A DNA stretch of 64,000 nucleotides, taken from positions 10,297,001 to 10,361,000 of the forward strand of contig NC_134025.1 of assembly GCF_964204645.1 (NCBI RefSeq). Direction: 5' to 3'. A program made the position numbers and the translations under genes. Position 1 is the stretch's first letter. Each line of letters opens with the position of its first letter. Under the pieces are notes generated by a model. That model was not told where the DNA came from and did no database searches. It was given only the letters and a program-made list of their open reading frames with translations. Of this stretch, positions 11,689 to 23,208 are shown piece by piece. The stretch is from Tubulanus polymorphus. Its lineage: Eukaryota > Nemertea > Palaeonemertea > Tubulaniformes > Tubulanidae.

Positions 11689-12364
11689 TTTGGGTTAGTG
11701 AGGTTGATGCTTTCCCATCGCATTTAATCATTGCAAAAAAAGCATTCAAATCAAGAATTTGTCATCACTATAATTAGTTTAAAAACAAAGATATTGTAGC
11801 AACCTAAGTATTTGCATTTGGTAAGAATAAGACTGATAGAAAATTACAAATTCAGTACCTTCATTACCCGGGCTTTATAATGGGATAAACATTTTCCTGG
11901 CAGGGTACGACGGATGTCAACAAACGCACGTGGGTGGTTTGTTATGATAGTCGTAGTAGGAAATGATGCAGCCCCCTTTCATTCACGTTTCATAAGTTAA
12001 TGCGAAGGCTCAATATTTTCAATTAACGGCATTTAGAGGTATTTATAAGCTTATCATCACCGGCTTGACAATCATCCAATTGGAATCAAAATCAACTAAC
12101 AATTCACCTAGAATTTTGCGTTTGGGCCTACATAAAAGCGAAATCCTTGCTTAGCGCCGCTTTTTAAAGAATTTCTTTGATATACACATTTCTACTTCTA
12201 AAATTGTGATATTTCGCTACGTATAATGATGGTCTTTATAGATTTATATAAATTTTTCCCAACTCTAAAAAACGTTTTATATAATTTCAATGAATACGGT
12301 AACAGATCGTGGGAAAGCGAAATCTGTTGTGATTTTATTTGTTTAGAAAATTAAGCTAACAAAC
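11689..12364. promoter_or_regulatory. Divergent intergenic region, putative shared promoter
   Basis: 676 bp separating two oppositely transcribed start codons. It must contain at least the proximal promoter of the coiled-coil gene if the first coding exon is also the first exon. No clear TATA box or motif stands out. Confidence 0.35.
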
Positions 12365-14152
12365 ATGAAGAAGCGGCCGAGTCCTGCGCTGATTAGAAAG
12401 ATGAAACGCAAAAAGAAATTGCTCGGCCCCAGGCGGCGGGTTCCGGCGAGAAAGAAGGAGGCGGTAAGGCAGACGTCGAGCGTCGAATTGGCCCCGGTTC
12501 ATCTTACGAGTAGCGTACAAAAAACAATCGACAAAATATCGACGAGTCAGGACGATCGAAAACGCAAAGAGATCGCCATTAAACTGAGCAAGATTCACGA
12601 AAGAGTTGAATTGGTAATATAATTAGATATTTTCGTAATTTTCTAATGAGTATATATATATATATATTGATTATAGCAAGTGTTCACAAAATCACAAACT
12701 GTAACTCCCGAAAACGTTTGCTATAATGAATATATATACTCATTAGAAAATGAGTTTTATACTGTTTTTGCTTCTATGGATTTTCAACTATTTGTACTCT
12801 CTACCAAAGTCCTATTTTAGGAATTGCTCTGTAAAATATCTATAGAAAATGAGTCAATCAAAATAGTTTAAAAACCTATTATCATTAAAATGCTGGAGGC
12901 TACCCTCTCATTCAGAAAAATTTGATTTTGAAATTGGAAATCAAAGTACAGATATAGTTGTGTGATCGGCCGTCGAATTTGCAGAATTTTCTGTATAATT
13001 CGATGTACTTCATCAATCAAACTATCTTCCAACCAGCCTGAACCGACAATTTTATTTTTGTTCTGTTTGTAAATATTCGTATAACATGCTTTCTTATGAA
13101 ATAAATTGAAATTGGAAACAAGCGACTGATCGGGGTTAATTCTGTTGGCTGCCTAATTCGATACATAAAGATTCTGGAAATAACTTCAAGTTTGAAGATC
13201 ATTTTGTCCAGATCCTATATCTTTTCCGTAGAAAGAGAGTATAGTAAAAGGCTTCGGGTGTGCTCGTGTAACCGATTCGGTATGTCACCGGCGTAATTTT
13301 GAAATACGATGACGATAATATCCCAAGTAATCATTCGAATCGCTTCCCACAACATCACGCAAGATACTAAAGGCCAATCATACTAGACTTCATACTATAG
13401 ACAGGTTATTTTATCAGTAAGTTGAAAAATTTTACTGAACAGCGGCAGATCTAGGGCCAAGATCCGAGGGTCTGACCAAAACTTTCTTTTTTAGGGCAAA
13501 TTAATTTTAAGAAAATTTCATTTTCTCAGCGCCCTTTTGATCTTTTCTCAGAATTCAGCCTTCGTTTTACTCGAAATTACCCGAGATTTCCACGCCAAAA
13601 TTGTTTTTGAAAAGCCTCGCTAAAAAAGCTTCAAGAGTCATACAGAAATCCCGGTTGTAAGACTCGCCTGAATTTATCTTTTTCATAGACTAATTAATTG
13701 ATTAATTTTTTTTCCGTAATCGACAACTTCTTTCAGATTTTGCAAAGTGCTGGAGTCCGAGCTAACATCCACCCTTCACAATCCGAGGTAAAAAAGAGAC
13801 GGTTGAAATTACCACGCCTCCTGATACGCGATACACTTCTTCTTTGAAAAAGGTAACGATTTCTTTTTCTTTAAGTATGCTGAAATAGAGTACAGTTTTT
13901 CGAGGCCACCGTTCCTCGACAGAGAAGCCGACAAACGACAGGTCTGTATGAACACGTTGCGTCACGTCTCGTTGATCCCGTCGCTCCACAATAGTTTTGG
14001 GCCCAGTACTATATATGATTCCCTACATTTTCTCACAGCTCACGTATCAGAGGGCAATTTTGGAAATGATAAGCGGTTTTGCTAGTTCTTGCGAAGAACG
14101 GGCCTGTATTCTGAATGATACGGTGGAATGGTTTGTGGCCGCAAAAGACGTC
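12365..14152 (+). CDS. FAM186-like gene, N-terminal exons 1-3
   Basis: Exons 12365-12613, 13737-13787 and 14039-14152, all phase 0. They begin MKKRPSPALIRKMKRKKK, a strongly basic, possibly nuclear or microtubule-binding start. Helical segments follow (RKRKEIAIKLSKIHERVEL; RAILEMISGFASSCEERACI; NDTVEWFVAAKDV). These short helices are the part that most resembles the FAM186 N-terminus. Donors are GTAATA, GTAAAA and GTAAGT. Confidence 0.75.
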
Positions 14153-17100
14153 GTAAGTATACCCATTCCAGGGGCGGATCGACGGTGTGGGGGGGGGGGG
14201 GGCTAGGGGGTCTCGACTCCCCCTGCTCCTCCGTGTTCGAAAATTTTCTGATAAAGATATCAATCGATGAAACAAACCACTATTCAAATCGTTATCTATT
14301 GCTGTTTCGGCGTCTGCCAGAAATTAATGTAGGTAATGCACACATTTTGATGAATGCATTTTCCATTGAAATATTTAAAAAATTGGGAAAAAATCTGGGA
14401 AAACACTGCGCTTGTTTCTTCACTTAACATATAAAATAATCGTTAGAGGCAACCTTTTTTCTAGAAGAACGAGCAATGTACGCATTTATGAATAAGTGAA
14501 ACCCACAGTGAATCGTCTAACCATGATCATATTCTAACAGTTTGGAAGTTTGACTAAAACTTCATCATCAGAGAAACCAAACAAGTTTAGTCAAAACTTC
14601 CAAACTGTTAGAAAATAATCACGGTTAAACCATCAACTGTGAGTTTCACTTATCAACTCTGGTGAACGCTGAAATTGATAAGTCTGCCAGCAGACATTCA
14701 ATTATCCTTTATTTGTTTCTCTTAATTCGCTTCATACAAGTTGTCAAACGTGCGCAGCGAGGAAGATATGAAAAAACAGGAACAAAGATTCGGCAGAATG
14801 TTCAAAGCGATAGCGTAAATATATATGATATCATCCGGTCGTTATTATTACAAAGCGACCTCCAAAAATCTTCTGCTCATCAGAATCTTTCAATATTCAC
14901 ATGGATGGATAAGAAAATTTGATAGAAGGAAAGTGACACCAAAAACTCTTGATTCGGTCGAGTAGATCTGATTCCATGGTCATTGTTCAGAAGCGTGAAG
15001 TTAAGAGGCGTTTGTCTTCAGGGGCGCATCTAATAGCTTTTGGAAAGATAAACATGAGGGGTGCAAATGAAATGGGTCACTTCTTTCGCGTGTTTTTGGC
15101 CCGTAATGACGACGCAGCTTTCCTACATGTTGCTTAGTTTGAAAATAAAGTGTATTATTTTATTCCGTTACGATTATCTGTTTGTTAACTATGCATGATT
15201 TCCTTGTTGTAAACTAGAAATCGTGCCGGTTTTATCGTTATGGCCCTTTCAATAGAGGCGCTGACTGGTTCACAACAATGGCCCTGGAATCAAAATGACT
15301 TGACCGAAACGAGAGTTGTTGGTGTCATTTTCCTTCCATCAAGATTTTCTATCCGTCCGTATGAAAATTGAAGGTCTCCGATAAGTGGAAGTGTGGGGTT
15401 GAGTTTTTCCCCACCCTGTATATACTGAAATGTATAGATGTAAATATATATACTTCGACAGAAAAGTATGAATTCTTTGTCGGGAAAATAATCAAACTTA
15501 GTTACGATAATTACGATTGCGTAATAATCGTGAGTAATTGATTGACTAATGCGTACGAAATTAATTCGTTCTACTGTCTGATATCGTCGTAATTGGAACC
15601 TGGCTTTTTAATGCTTCAATTTTCTCCATTATCAGACAAGCTTACAACAACGCTAAGTCTGCCGCTTATAAGATAGAAAAGATTGGCTACCAGTTGTTGG
15701 AAGATGCTGGCTACCTGGAGGACGAAGAAGATGAAGAGTAAGTCGGAAGTATAAAAAAGAAGAATTAGCGAACGAATTTTCATGTTCCTTGTAAAAATTT
15801 TATTAGCAAATCTCTTTTTTACGGAATCTGCTTAATCCATGAGAGAAATGCTTTCTTGATACTATCAGAGAAACTGTAGTTCCGCTCAGAAAAGGCAAAC
15901 CAAAACAGCCCCTACAACCGATTGAGATAATTGAAGGTAGGTGTACACCCATTCGGAAGTATATATCTAATTTTCTAAATCGGATGGTGCGTGGAGCAGT
16001 TTAATCATGTTAAATGGAATATGAACGATTTACTTTTTGTTATTGTTTAGAGGATGCCTTGAATGACGACACACAGTCGTGGCTTGAAGCTGCTAATGAA
16101 ATCAAGAGAGTTTTGGGCGAAACAATTCGTCAAGTCAAAAGCAATCAGGCCAAAGCTAGTACGTTGATTTATTCGAGCATACGTTACTGAATATTTTTCA
16201 GTAACCTACACTATATAGTTCATGATATTACACTACAGAATTTTCGTTTAGTGGTTCGAAGCGCTCTTAAGCAGTACAAATTTGTAGCTGCTGCGATGGA
16301 ACACCGGCTTGCAGACGGTGTACAGAAGGATGAACAAATCGTTGATCTGCAAGTGGTACATAACATGATGAGAATGTCCAACCCTTAAATTATAAAATGA
16401 AACAAATTCTAATTCGTAGTTTTCGATGTTATAATTTCATAGAAAGCTCATCAGTTGAATAATACGAACGAAAGATTAAAAAAAGAAGTGCAACAGGTTA
16501 CGACAAAAAGAGACAAACTTGAGAATCAGCTAGATAAAGTAACAAAAGATTTGGTAAGATCAATAGATGAATACACCGTCTCTAACAAGGCGAGATCATA
16601 TAAGTTATAGAATAGTGCAGATCAAATATCATTTTGGTAGGAGCAAGAATCGAAAGCAAAGAAAGTTCTGAAGAAGCAGGTGGCAACGCTGGCTTCAGAA
16701 AATGATGATTTGAAGGAGCAATTAGAGGAAATGGAAGCTGAGCTAGCGAGGGAACCGAGCATAGTAGCAATCAGTGAGGAATCCGTGCATATTCCAACTC
16801 CTCCACGGCAAAAAAGTTCAGGTAGCTAATATAGATACCCATGTAGAATTCAACCTGAAACATAAATAAACCATGCAAATTGAGTCGCACTGGAATCGAC
16901 ACATGAGCCCCGTTTCAAAAATGGGCTGAAACCTTACGACCTGTCTCACGCAAGATCACGATCACCAACGCCCATCAACATTCCAGCCTTATCGGTTTTA
17001 TCATTTAAAAAAAGCTATACAATTTCCTCCGCCATCTCATATTTCAGTACACGTAGTGCAGCGTCCACCTCCAGCTGTTGAAACTATCGTTCAAATCAAG

Positions 17101-20100
17101 GAGGACCCTATTCTACAGGAGAAAGTTGTTAACCTGACACTAGAGTTAGAAACTTGGAAAGCTCAATACGAGGAACTTGATAACAACTATAAAGACTTGG
17201 ATAAGAATTTCAAAAAGAAGTTAGGTACTGCGATAGGAAATAGCAACCAATAGCCAATTCAAAGTACTTCGTTTTTGTGGCATAATCATTTCTTTGATTT
17301 CAGCCGTAATAAATAGATTGGAAAATAAAGTTCGCGAAATAGAAGAAATAGAAGAGGTGTTTCAAGTAAAAGAGGATAGTTCTAAAAACTCACTTGAACA
17401 AGATAACAAGAGGGCTAAAGCTAAACTTTTCACTCTTCACAAAGAAGTACGTTTAAAAACTACATATCAACGCGTCGTATTCGAGTGGTTTCACTTGAGA
17501 TTATGAAAAAAATACATTAAACCATTCTATGTTCCGCGTAGAAAGATAAATTGTTGAAGCAAATTGAATCATTGAAAGAACAATTGGCAACTAAAGACGA
17601 ACTTTTGCAATATCAAGAAAAGCGATTGAATGAGCTGGCCGGGTTAGCATCTGCTCAAGAGAAAGCGCAACCCGCAAAAGTCAAGCAACCAAAAACATCG
17701 GTATAGTATCTCATAATTCATTTGGATGGATATTCAAGCCTAGGCATAGGTTTCTGCATTTAAAACCTCCAATCTTAAAGGAACAAAAACCTCAAACCAC
17801 TGTTGGACCCGATACAAAGTTGGTTGGGAAAATAGACGAGCTAAAGCGTATAATTTCCCGCATGAAGAAAGATCACGAAGGCGAAATTAGCAGACTTAAA
17901 GATCATCTAGATCGCGAAAAGCAAAGGTTGATTGTCATCATTAAGTTACATGCTGTATAAATGTAATATTGAGTTGTCGTGGAAAACTTGATACCAACTT
18001 TCTTTGAAATAGCTATAAATCTGTTATTCTGCACTGCACCGTGATAACCATTGCAAAAAGGGAACGAAGAATTATCAAAGTTCAATTTCTTTTCAAGAAA
18101 TGAGGCAACCATTCGTAGAGTTGAGAGTCTTCACAAAGATCAACTGTTAAACGTCCATAAAAGCAGCGTACATCTACTTCGAGGATTGAATCGGTTCAAA
18201 GAGGCTGTGGCAGAAATCTTGGAAAAGGAGTACCTACTCGACGCCGCGCACGATGTTAAAACTATGGAAGACATACCGACAGACGACTCGCCTGCTGATC
18301 CTCGTAGTACTTTGATACAGCTATCCGCAAATGCCGTTGAATGTTCGTATAGTTTATGAATATGTCAATTTTAAAAAGATCTATCTGATTTGATCTATCG
18401 CCAGAGCTATCTGTCATAGATGTCAGCATGTTCAATGTGCCATTGCACAACATAGAGTTTCTTTCCATAACTTGTATTTTGTAGTACTTGTATCGCTGGA
18501 GTTCAAGTTGTCCAAGGCTCTGATGGACAAACGACTTGAGCTAAAGGATAAAACGCTTGCCAAACAATTCGCTACGAAAGATTTAGATGCACAGATAGAA
18601 TACACCAAGAAGCTAAAGCAAGAAAACGAACACCTGACCGATAAACTTAAAATCAGTCGCGAAAATATGATAGCTACGGATCAAGCATTACGGGACATAC
18701 GGAAACACGAAAGTGTTAGATATGCTGCATTGATGGAACGTTATAAGCAGATTTGGCATCAAAATCGGTCGCTTACTAGAGAAATGGAAAATTCGCAGCG
18801 ATCCTTCGCGGAAACTCTGAAAATGAAAGAAGACGCATACCACCAGCTTCTGGCTAACAAGCAGGAGATGTCAAAGAATCTGGAATCGCAGAGAACTGCG
18901 ATTAGAAATCTGAAAATTGATTTCAAACATGTACGTTTTTTCGTTGGATTGAATCTAAAGAATTTATTCATTCATTTACAATAGTATATAAAGCAAGTAC
19001 AACCCTGTAGACTAATTAGTAGTCCACGTGGTAATAGGCCTAAAGGCCAGGGCCGTGCATAGCGGCGGAAATTTCGGGAAGTGCCCTTTTTGCAAATATT
19101 TTTGTTATATCCATTAGAACTCCCCTTCTCTGTCCCCTCAAAATTAAAATGCTTTTTCTTTTAAAAACCAGCTCATAGTGCATTAACGTATTTTTCTGAT
19201 AATTTTCATCTCATGAGGTTTAACCGACGTTTTACGCGAACTAACTATAAATTCATCAACTTTAGGTAGCCCGATATCGTTAATCACTGCAGTGATTGCT
19301 TTTTTCAATCCAAAACATTCTCCTGATATTAACTATATGTTATCTAATCTCGACTACATAGTATGTGGCATCGCGAAACATGTACTTTTCATATTGTAAA
19401 CGTATTACTAAACGTATTCAGAAAAAAGAACAAACAGAGCATTCGTATCAGTTGAGTGTGAAAGATATGAAGAAAAATATTGGTACGTTGCAAGCAGCCC
19501 TAAAAGCAAAGCGAATATCAGACGAAATGTACGAGGTACGTCACCGATGATAACTATTCTAGACATTAGTTTGTTATGTTGAAGTAATCTCGAACCTCGT
19601 AATCGTAGAACACGTCCTAGCACGGCAAAATCTATTCAGCTTTTAACAACTAATTCAATCCGTAAACTTAGATTTGTTGGAAGATATCTAACTTCAGTGT
19701 TCAAGAGGCGGAGAATGATACGAGGCGATGAATAAAAGTTAAATATATATTTACCCCATCAACTTGATATTTTTAAATTTTTTTTCAATATGTCTTATAT
19801 TGAATTATTCTGTTGAAATGTGTATTTTTCATTATCTGTCATACAGTGTAGTACACACTTTGATAAAGAAGAAACCAAACTGTTGCAAAATTCTCATCAA
19901 TCACCCTTCGGGTTATTTCATTTTTAGATGACCGTGTCCATGATTGAGAAGGCCATGGAAATCCCAGCAATTCGTCTACAAGAACTCCTCAAAACGTATA
20001 TCGCCTTCAGAAAAATGCAAGCTGCTAAAGGTTTGTCCTCATTAACATACTTGGGAGTATTGATCACTATTTATTTAAGAACTTTTTATATATCAATTTC

Positions 20101-21237
20101 TTTTTGTAACAGAGCGTCTGATGGAGTTGATCAAAGACAAGCCAGCAGACGACCAAATCGACGAGCTACGTTCCCATATCGAAAAGATGGATGCCCAACT
20201 TACCGATGCTATGTCAAAATGGCAAGATAAGAAAGAGACGCTGAATGAAGAGAAAAGAGAAATGTTTGGAAAAATGATCAAAACGTAAACAAACAATATT
20301 GTAAACATTATAGAGTCATCTAAATGTTGATGTTGTATGTAAATATGATGTACTGCATGATTGTAGGTTTGATGATGTTGTAACAGAGACAGGTATTTTA
20401 CTCATTCTACCAAAGAAGTTGGAAAGTCCACTACAGAGTCCATCTCCCGTCTTCCCACCTCCGGGAACACTTAGATCAGGCGGAGCTATGATTCTGAAAC
20501 CTTTAGAAATGCCAGAAATGTTAGTGGGGCGTCGGTTTACAGGTGTCGGAGAGACATCGTTTTGGCAGGTAATTGAATTTTGAATAAATGAACGTTATAA
20601 ATCTGGAAAGTTCATTGAACACAGTAGAACGAACATTACAATATTTCAAATCCACATTCAAATTGAATCTTATATGAACCCAATATTCTGGATATAAACG
20701 GACGAGTAAAATCAGGGTCTCATCGATCCTTCACCTGAAGATGTCCGTTGAGGTGGTGAATATCGGATTATCTCCGTATTATGTAAATCTATGCCGCATC
20801 AATCACCATCTATCGTAATACAAGATCATCACTCAACCATTGCTGTAAACGATTTCCCAATAACTATTACTTGTTCTTTGGCTTAAGGCTCCGATTCCTT
20901 CGATTTGTAATCTATCCAGTCCACGTATCGAAATGCCGAAAATCATGGACTTAGAGATCAATGCTGCTAGAAGGGATGCCATGAAGTAGGTATTTTGCCA
21001 TAAAATCCCAGAAAAACTCCACATTTCAGTATGTGTCAAATTCGGATACACGTATAGATCTTCTTTATCTGTAGGGCTCTTAGTGTAGCAGTGACGAAGA
21101 ATAAGACTTTACACTTACCGTCTGCCAAGGGCTATGAATACAGAGGACTACTTAAGCCATTTCCAAAAACTGTTTCTCACACAACCAATAATATCAAACC
21201 TGTTAGAAGCCTTGGCACAGTGAATATTCCTTCGTAA
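12365..21237 (+). CDS. FAM186-like coiled-coil protein, ~21 exons
   Basis: Spliced gene of about 1,083 residues. Exons: 12365-12613, 13737-13787, 14039-14152, 15636-15737, 15869-15936, 16051-16158, 16252-16352, 16443-16553, 16641-16821, 17048-17224, 17304-17446, 17542-17700, 17781-17926, 18098-18342, 18485-18930, 19422-19535, 19928-20030, 20113-20284, 20367-20568, 20888-20985, 21075-21237. All junctions agree in phase except exon 3 to 4, where a small exon is probably missing. The N-terminus is very basic. The middle is almost continuous charged coiled coil. The C-terminus is Pro-rich and ends LGTVNIPS. The order of N-terminal helices, central coil and a final block ending LILP then Pro/Ser resembles vertebrate FAM186A/B, from memory and not a search. 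FAM186 function is largely unknown. A generic ciliary or centrosomal coiled-coil protein is the alternative. Confidence 0.75.
12637..12750. mobile_element. Fold-back element in FAM186-like intron 1
   Basis: Inverted arms TTTTCTAATGAGTATATATA ... and the reverse complement at 12716-12750, extending inward through TTATAGCAA/TTGCTATAA. About 114 bp, AT-rich and non-coding. Confidence 0.7.
13224..13713 (+). repeat. ~500-bp duplicated segment, copy 2
   Basis: Near-identical to 9441-9957. It ends about 20 nt before the polypyrimidine tract and acceptor of FAM186-like exon 2 (TTCTTTCAG at 13736). Confidence 0.85.
14491..14656. mobile_element. Long fold-back (hairpin) MITE in FAM186-like intron 3
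   Basis: Imperfect palindrome of ~166 bp. The inner arms AACAGTTTGGAAGTTT-GACTAAA are almost perfect around a ~20-nt loop. The outer arms AATAAGTGAAACCCACAGT and ACTGTGAGTTTCACTTATCA also pair. Confidence 0.8.
14887..15373. mobile_element. ~490-bp element with ~100-bp terminal inverted repeats
   Basis: The left arm (14887-14990; GATAGAAGGAAAGTGACACC, GATTCGGTCGAG, CCATGGTCATTGTT) is inverted at 15268-15373 (GGTGTCATTTTCCTTCCATC, CGAAACGAGAG, AACAATGGCCCTGG). The middle has no intact transposase. It is a non-autonomous DNA transposon of unknown superfamily within FAM186-like intron 3. Confidence 0.75.
15636..18930 (+). CDS. FAM186-like gene, central coiled-coil exons 4-15
   Basis: Twelve exons encoding about 660 residues rich in Glu, Lys, Gln and Leu with heptad spacing and few Pro or Cys. 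Exceptions are a Pro-rich linker at the exon 9/10 junction (HIPTPPRQKSS; QRPPPAVET) and an acidic EDEEDEEE run in exon 4. Exon 15 (18485-18930) is the largest, with uninterrupted coil (AQIEYTKKLKQENEHL). The exon 14 acceptor was set at 18098 (TTTCTTTTCAAG) because it alone keeps the frame; its donor (GTTCGT at 18343) is weak. Confidence 0.75.
19422..21237 (+). CDS. FAM186-like gene, C-terminal exons 16-21
   Basis: Six exons. Exons 16-18 end the coiled coil (AIRLQELLKTYIAFRKMQAA; WQDKKETLNEEKREMFGKMI). Exon 19 gives ETGILLILPKKLESP and a Pro/Ser-rich stretch, then a Leu/Met-rich segment. Exons 20-21 encode a basic tail, with stop at 21235-21237. The helical block leading into LILP-K and a Pro-rich linker is the strongest FAM186 resemblance. 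ATTAAA near 21622 is a possible polyadenylation signal. Confidence 0.75.
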
Positions 21238-22972
21238 AATTGATGAAAATTGTTTTGAATATTGTTCTCAATTAGTTCACATACCGGTACTTTCAAGTGA
21301 AAAATAACGTCCGTTCTTCAGACAGACTATAATTATTCATAGCAATAATTTCAATTATTTTATACAATTTATTGCCCTAAGCTTCAGTTTGTTTTATCAT
21401 TTGGAATTTTGATATTAGTGTCAGTAGGACAGAATCAGTTGATGTAGCAGGCCTGGTTCAGCAATTGTGGGTTAAAATTCAAACTGTTCGGAAGTTAACA
21501 ATGGACACTAGTCACAAATGGAGGACAGGATATTTTTGGAACGAAACCTCCACCTTCAAACAACAGAAAACTTAAATTGACACAATGAATGGGTATAAAT
21601 AATATTCATGGCGATAACTTTATTAAAAACAAGTAATTTACATTCCTTTTTTGTAAACATAAGCAGCAATATTACAATGATTTGTCCAGATGAATACTTT
21701 CCTAATTGATTTACAACCTTAAATTTTACTGTAGCGAAGGCATTTACAATACATACGTACTTAGTAAGTATCTATTTGTATCTATATATATATTTATATA
21801 ATATAATATGTAACAAGTTAAATCAATTATTTATTTATAAAGAGCGGGCAGTGCAGCCCTCTCAATGTCTAACAACTTTTTGTACAGCCAAGCCATTTCA
21901 TTACTTTTGCTCAGACATTTTGCCTTCATACATAGTCTAGCATAATTTTTTGAGTGAATAACTTGTATCAAGTAAGTCAAACAACAGATGGAACGAGTTT
22001 CTTTAAAAGTTGATAAATTTCAGTCTCGTGATATGAAAATTATCATAGCAACCAATCAATTTTTAGTCCCCATATTTTGGAAAGGAAGAAACTGATAATA
22101 TTAATGGTTGTTGTCAAACTTATCCCAATATGTTAGTGATAATAAGAAATGTACTAAATACATATAAAAAGGCTCCCGCTTTGTCAGTTTAGTTACTTTA
22201 AATTTGTTCAATGTCTCAACTTAGTGGAGAATCATCAATCCCTGAGCTATGTGATGGCCGGTGAAAAGCTATTAGAATCAGTGCAGATTGAGTGCCTCAT
22301 GTTTCAGTTGTGTATTACATGTAATTCTTTTCTGATATCAAATGTGAGTTGCATGATACTTTTATACCTAGATAAATGCCATCCTGATACAACTGATGAA
22401 ACCGTGGCAGTCTCGATGCCATCAGTTTTTAGGATGGGAAAGTGTCTCCGACGAATATTACCGTCGTTTTGATGATTCATACCAAGGCTTGTTGCATGAT
22501 AGAGGTTAAGCAACTTTTCTGATATGGTTGTCATACTAAAGTGAAGGGCAGCACAATGTTGGGGAGTGCATGGGCACCCAACCAGTTGGACGCTAGCAAG
22601 TTCATAACATGTATTGTAGTTGATATAATGTAATGAGAATTCTCATATTCTTTGATATACTCGTGCAATGTAGATTAGCTATTATCATTTGATGAATGTG
22701 ATGTGTACATGTGCACTTTTTGAAGACTGATATTGCTAAGGCATTTAGGCGCAAGTATTAATTATACTGATGTGTTTGTGCACTGGGCGACTATTATGTC
22801 TGATATTGTGGGTACACTGTTGTGCAAGACAAATATCTAGGTACATGCAATGTGCATCAACTTTGAACCATTTTGATATGAAGGTAGGCGTAGGTCGACT
22901 TGCAACCTGATTGGTCACTGCAACAGGTTGTGTAGGTTTACAGCAACGATATGCAATTGATTATCAAATTCA

Positions 22973-23208
22973 TTAACCTGTTCAGTGAGTCTACACTGCA
23001 ATGCAGTGTATAATTCAGTGTTTGAAATTGCTAGTACACCGCATTACAGTGTATTGATGTTTATCATTAGTTATCTGTATTAAAAGATGGCAGCACCTGT
23101 CAGACATAGTGAAATAATGATACACTGCACCACAGTGCACTAATGTGGAATGCCCGTTATTCAACACACTGGGCAGAATTTTTAAAGATTTTCAAATCAT
23201 CTCAAATA
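22973..23208 (+). mobile_element. piggyBac-like MITE, family A copy 2 (degenerate)
   Basis: Matches family A from the subterminal palindrome through AAGATGGCAGCACCTGTCAG to TTTTCAAATCATCT. The right terminus is lost and the left terminus eroded. Confidence 0.75.

Noticed and set aside
14190-14203. G-run as a possible regulatory quadruplex
   Set aside because: A single homopolymer of G next to a GGGGCGGATC-type repeat end; most simply mononucleotide slippage in a repeat.
17903-18112. Exon 14 beginning at 18061 (after GCAAAAAG)
   Set aside because: It would put the next codons out of phase with exon 13 and reach a stop. The AAG acceptor at 18097 has a better pyrimidine tract and keeps the frame.
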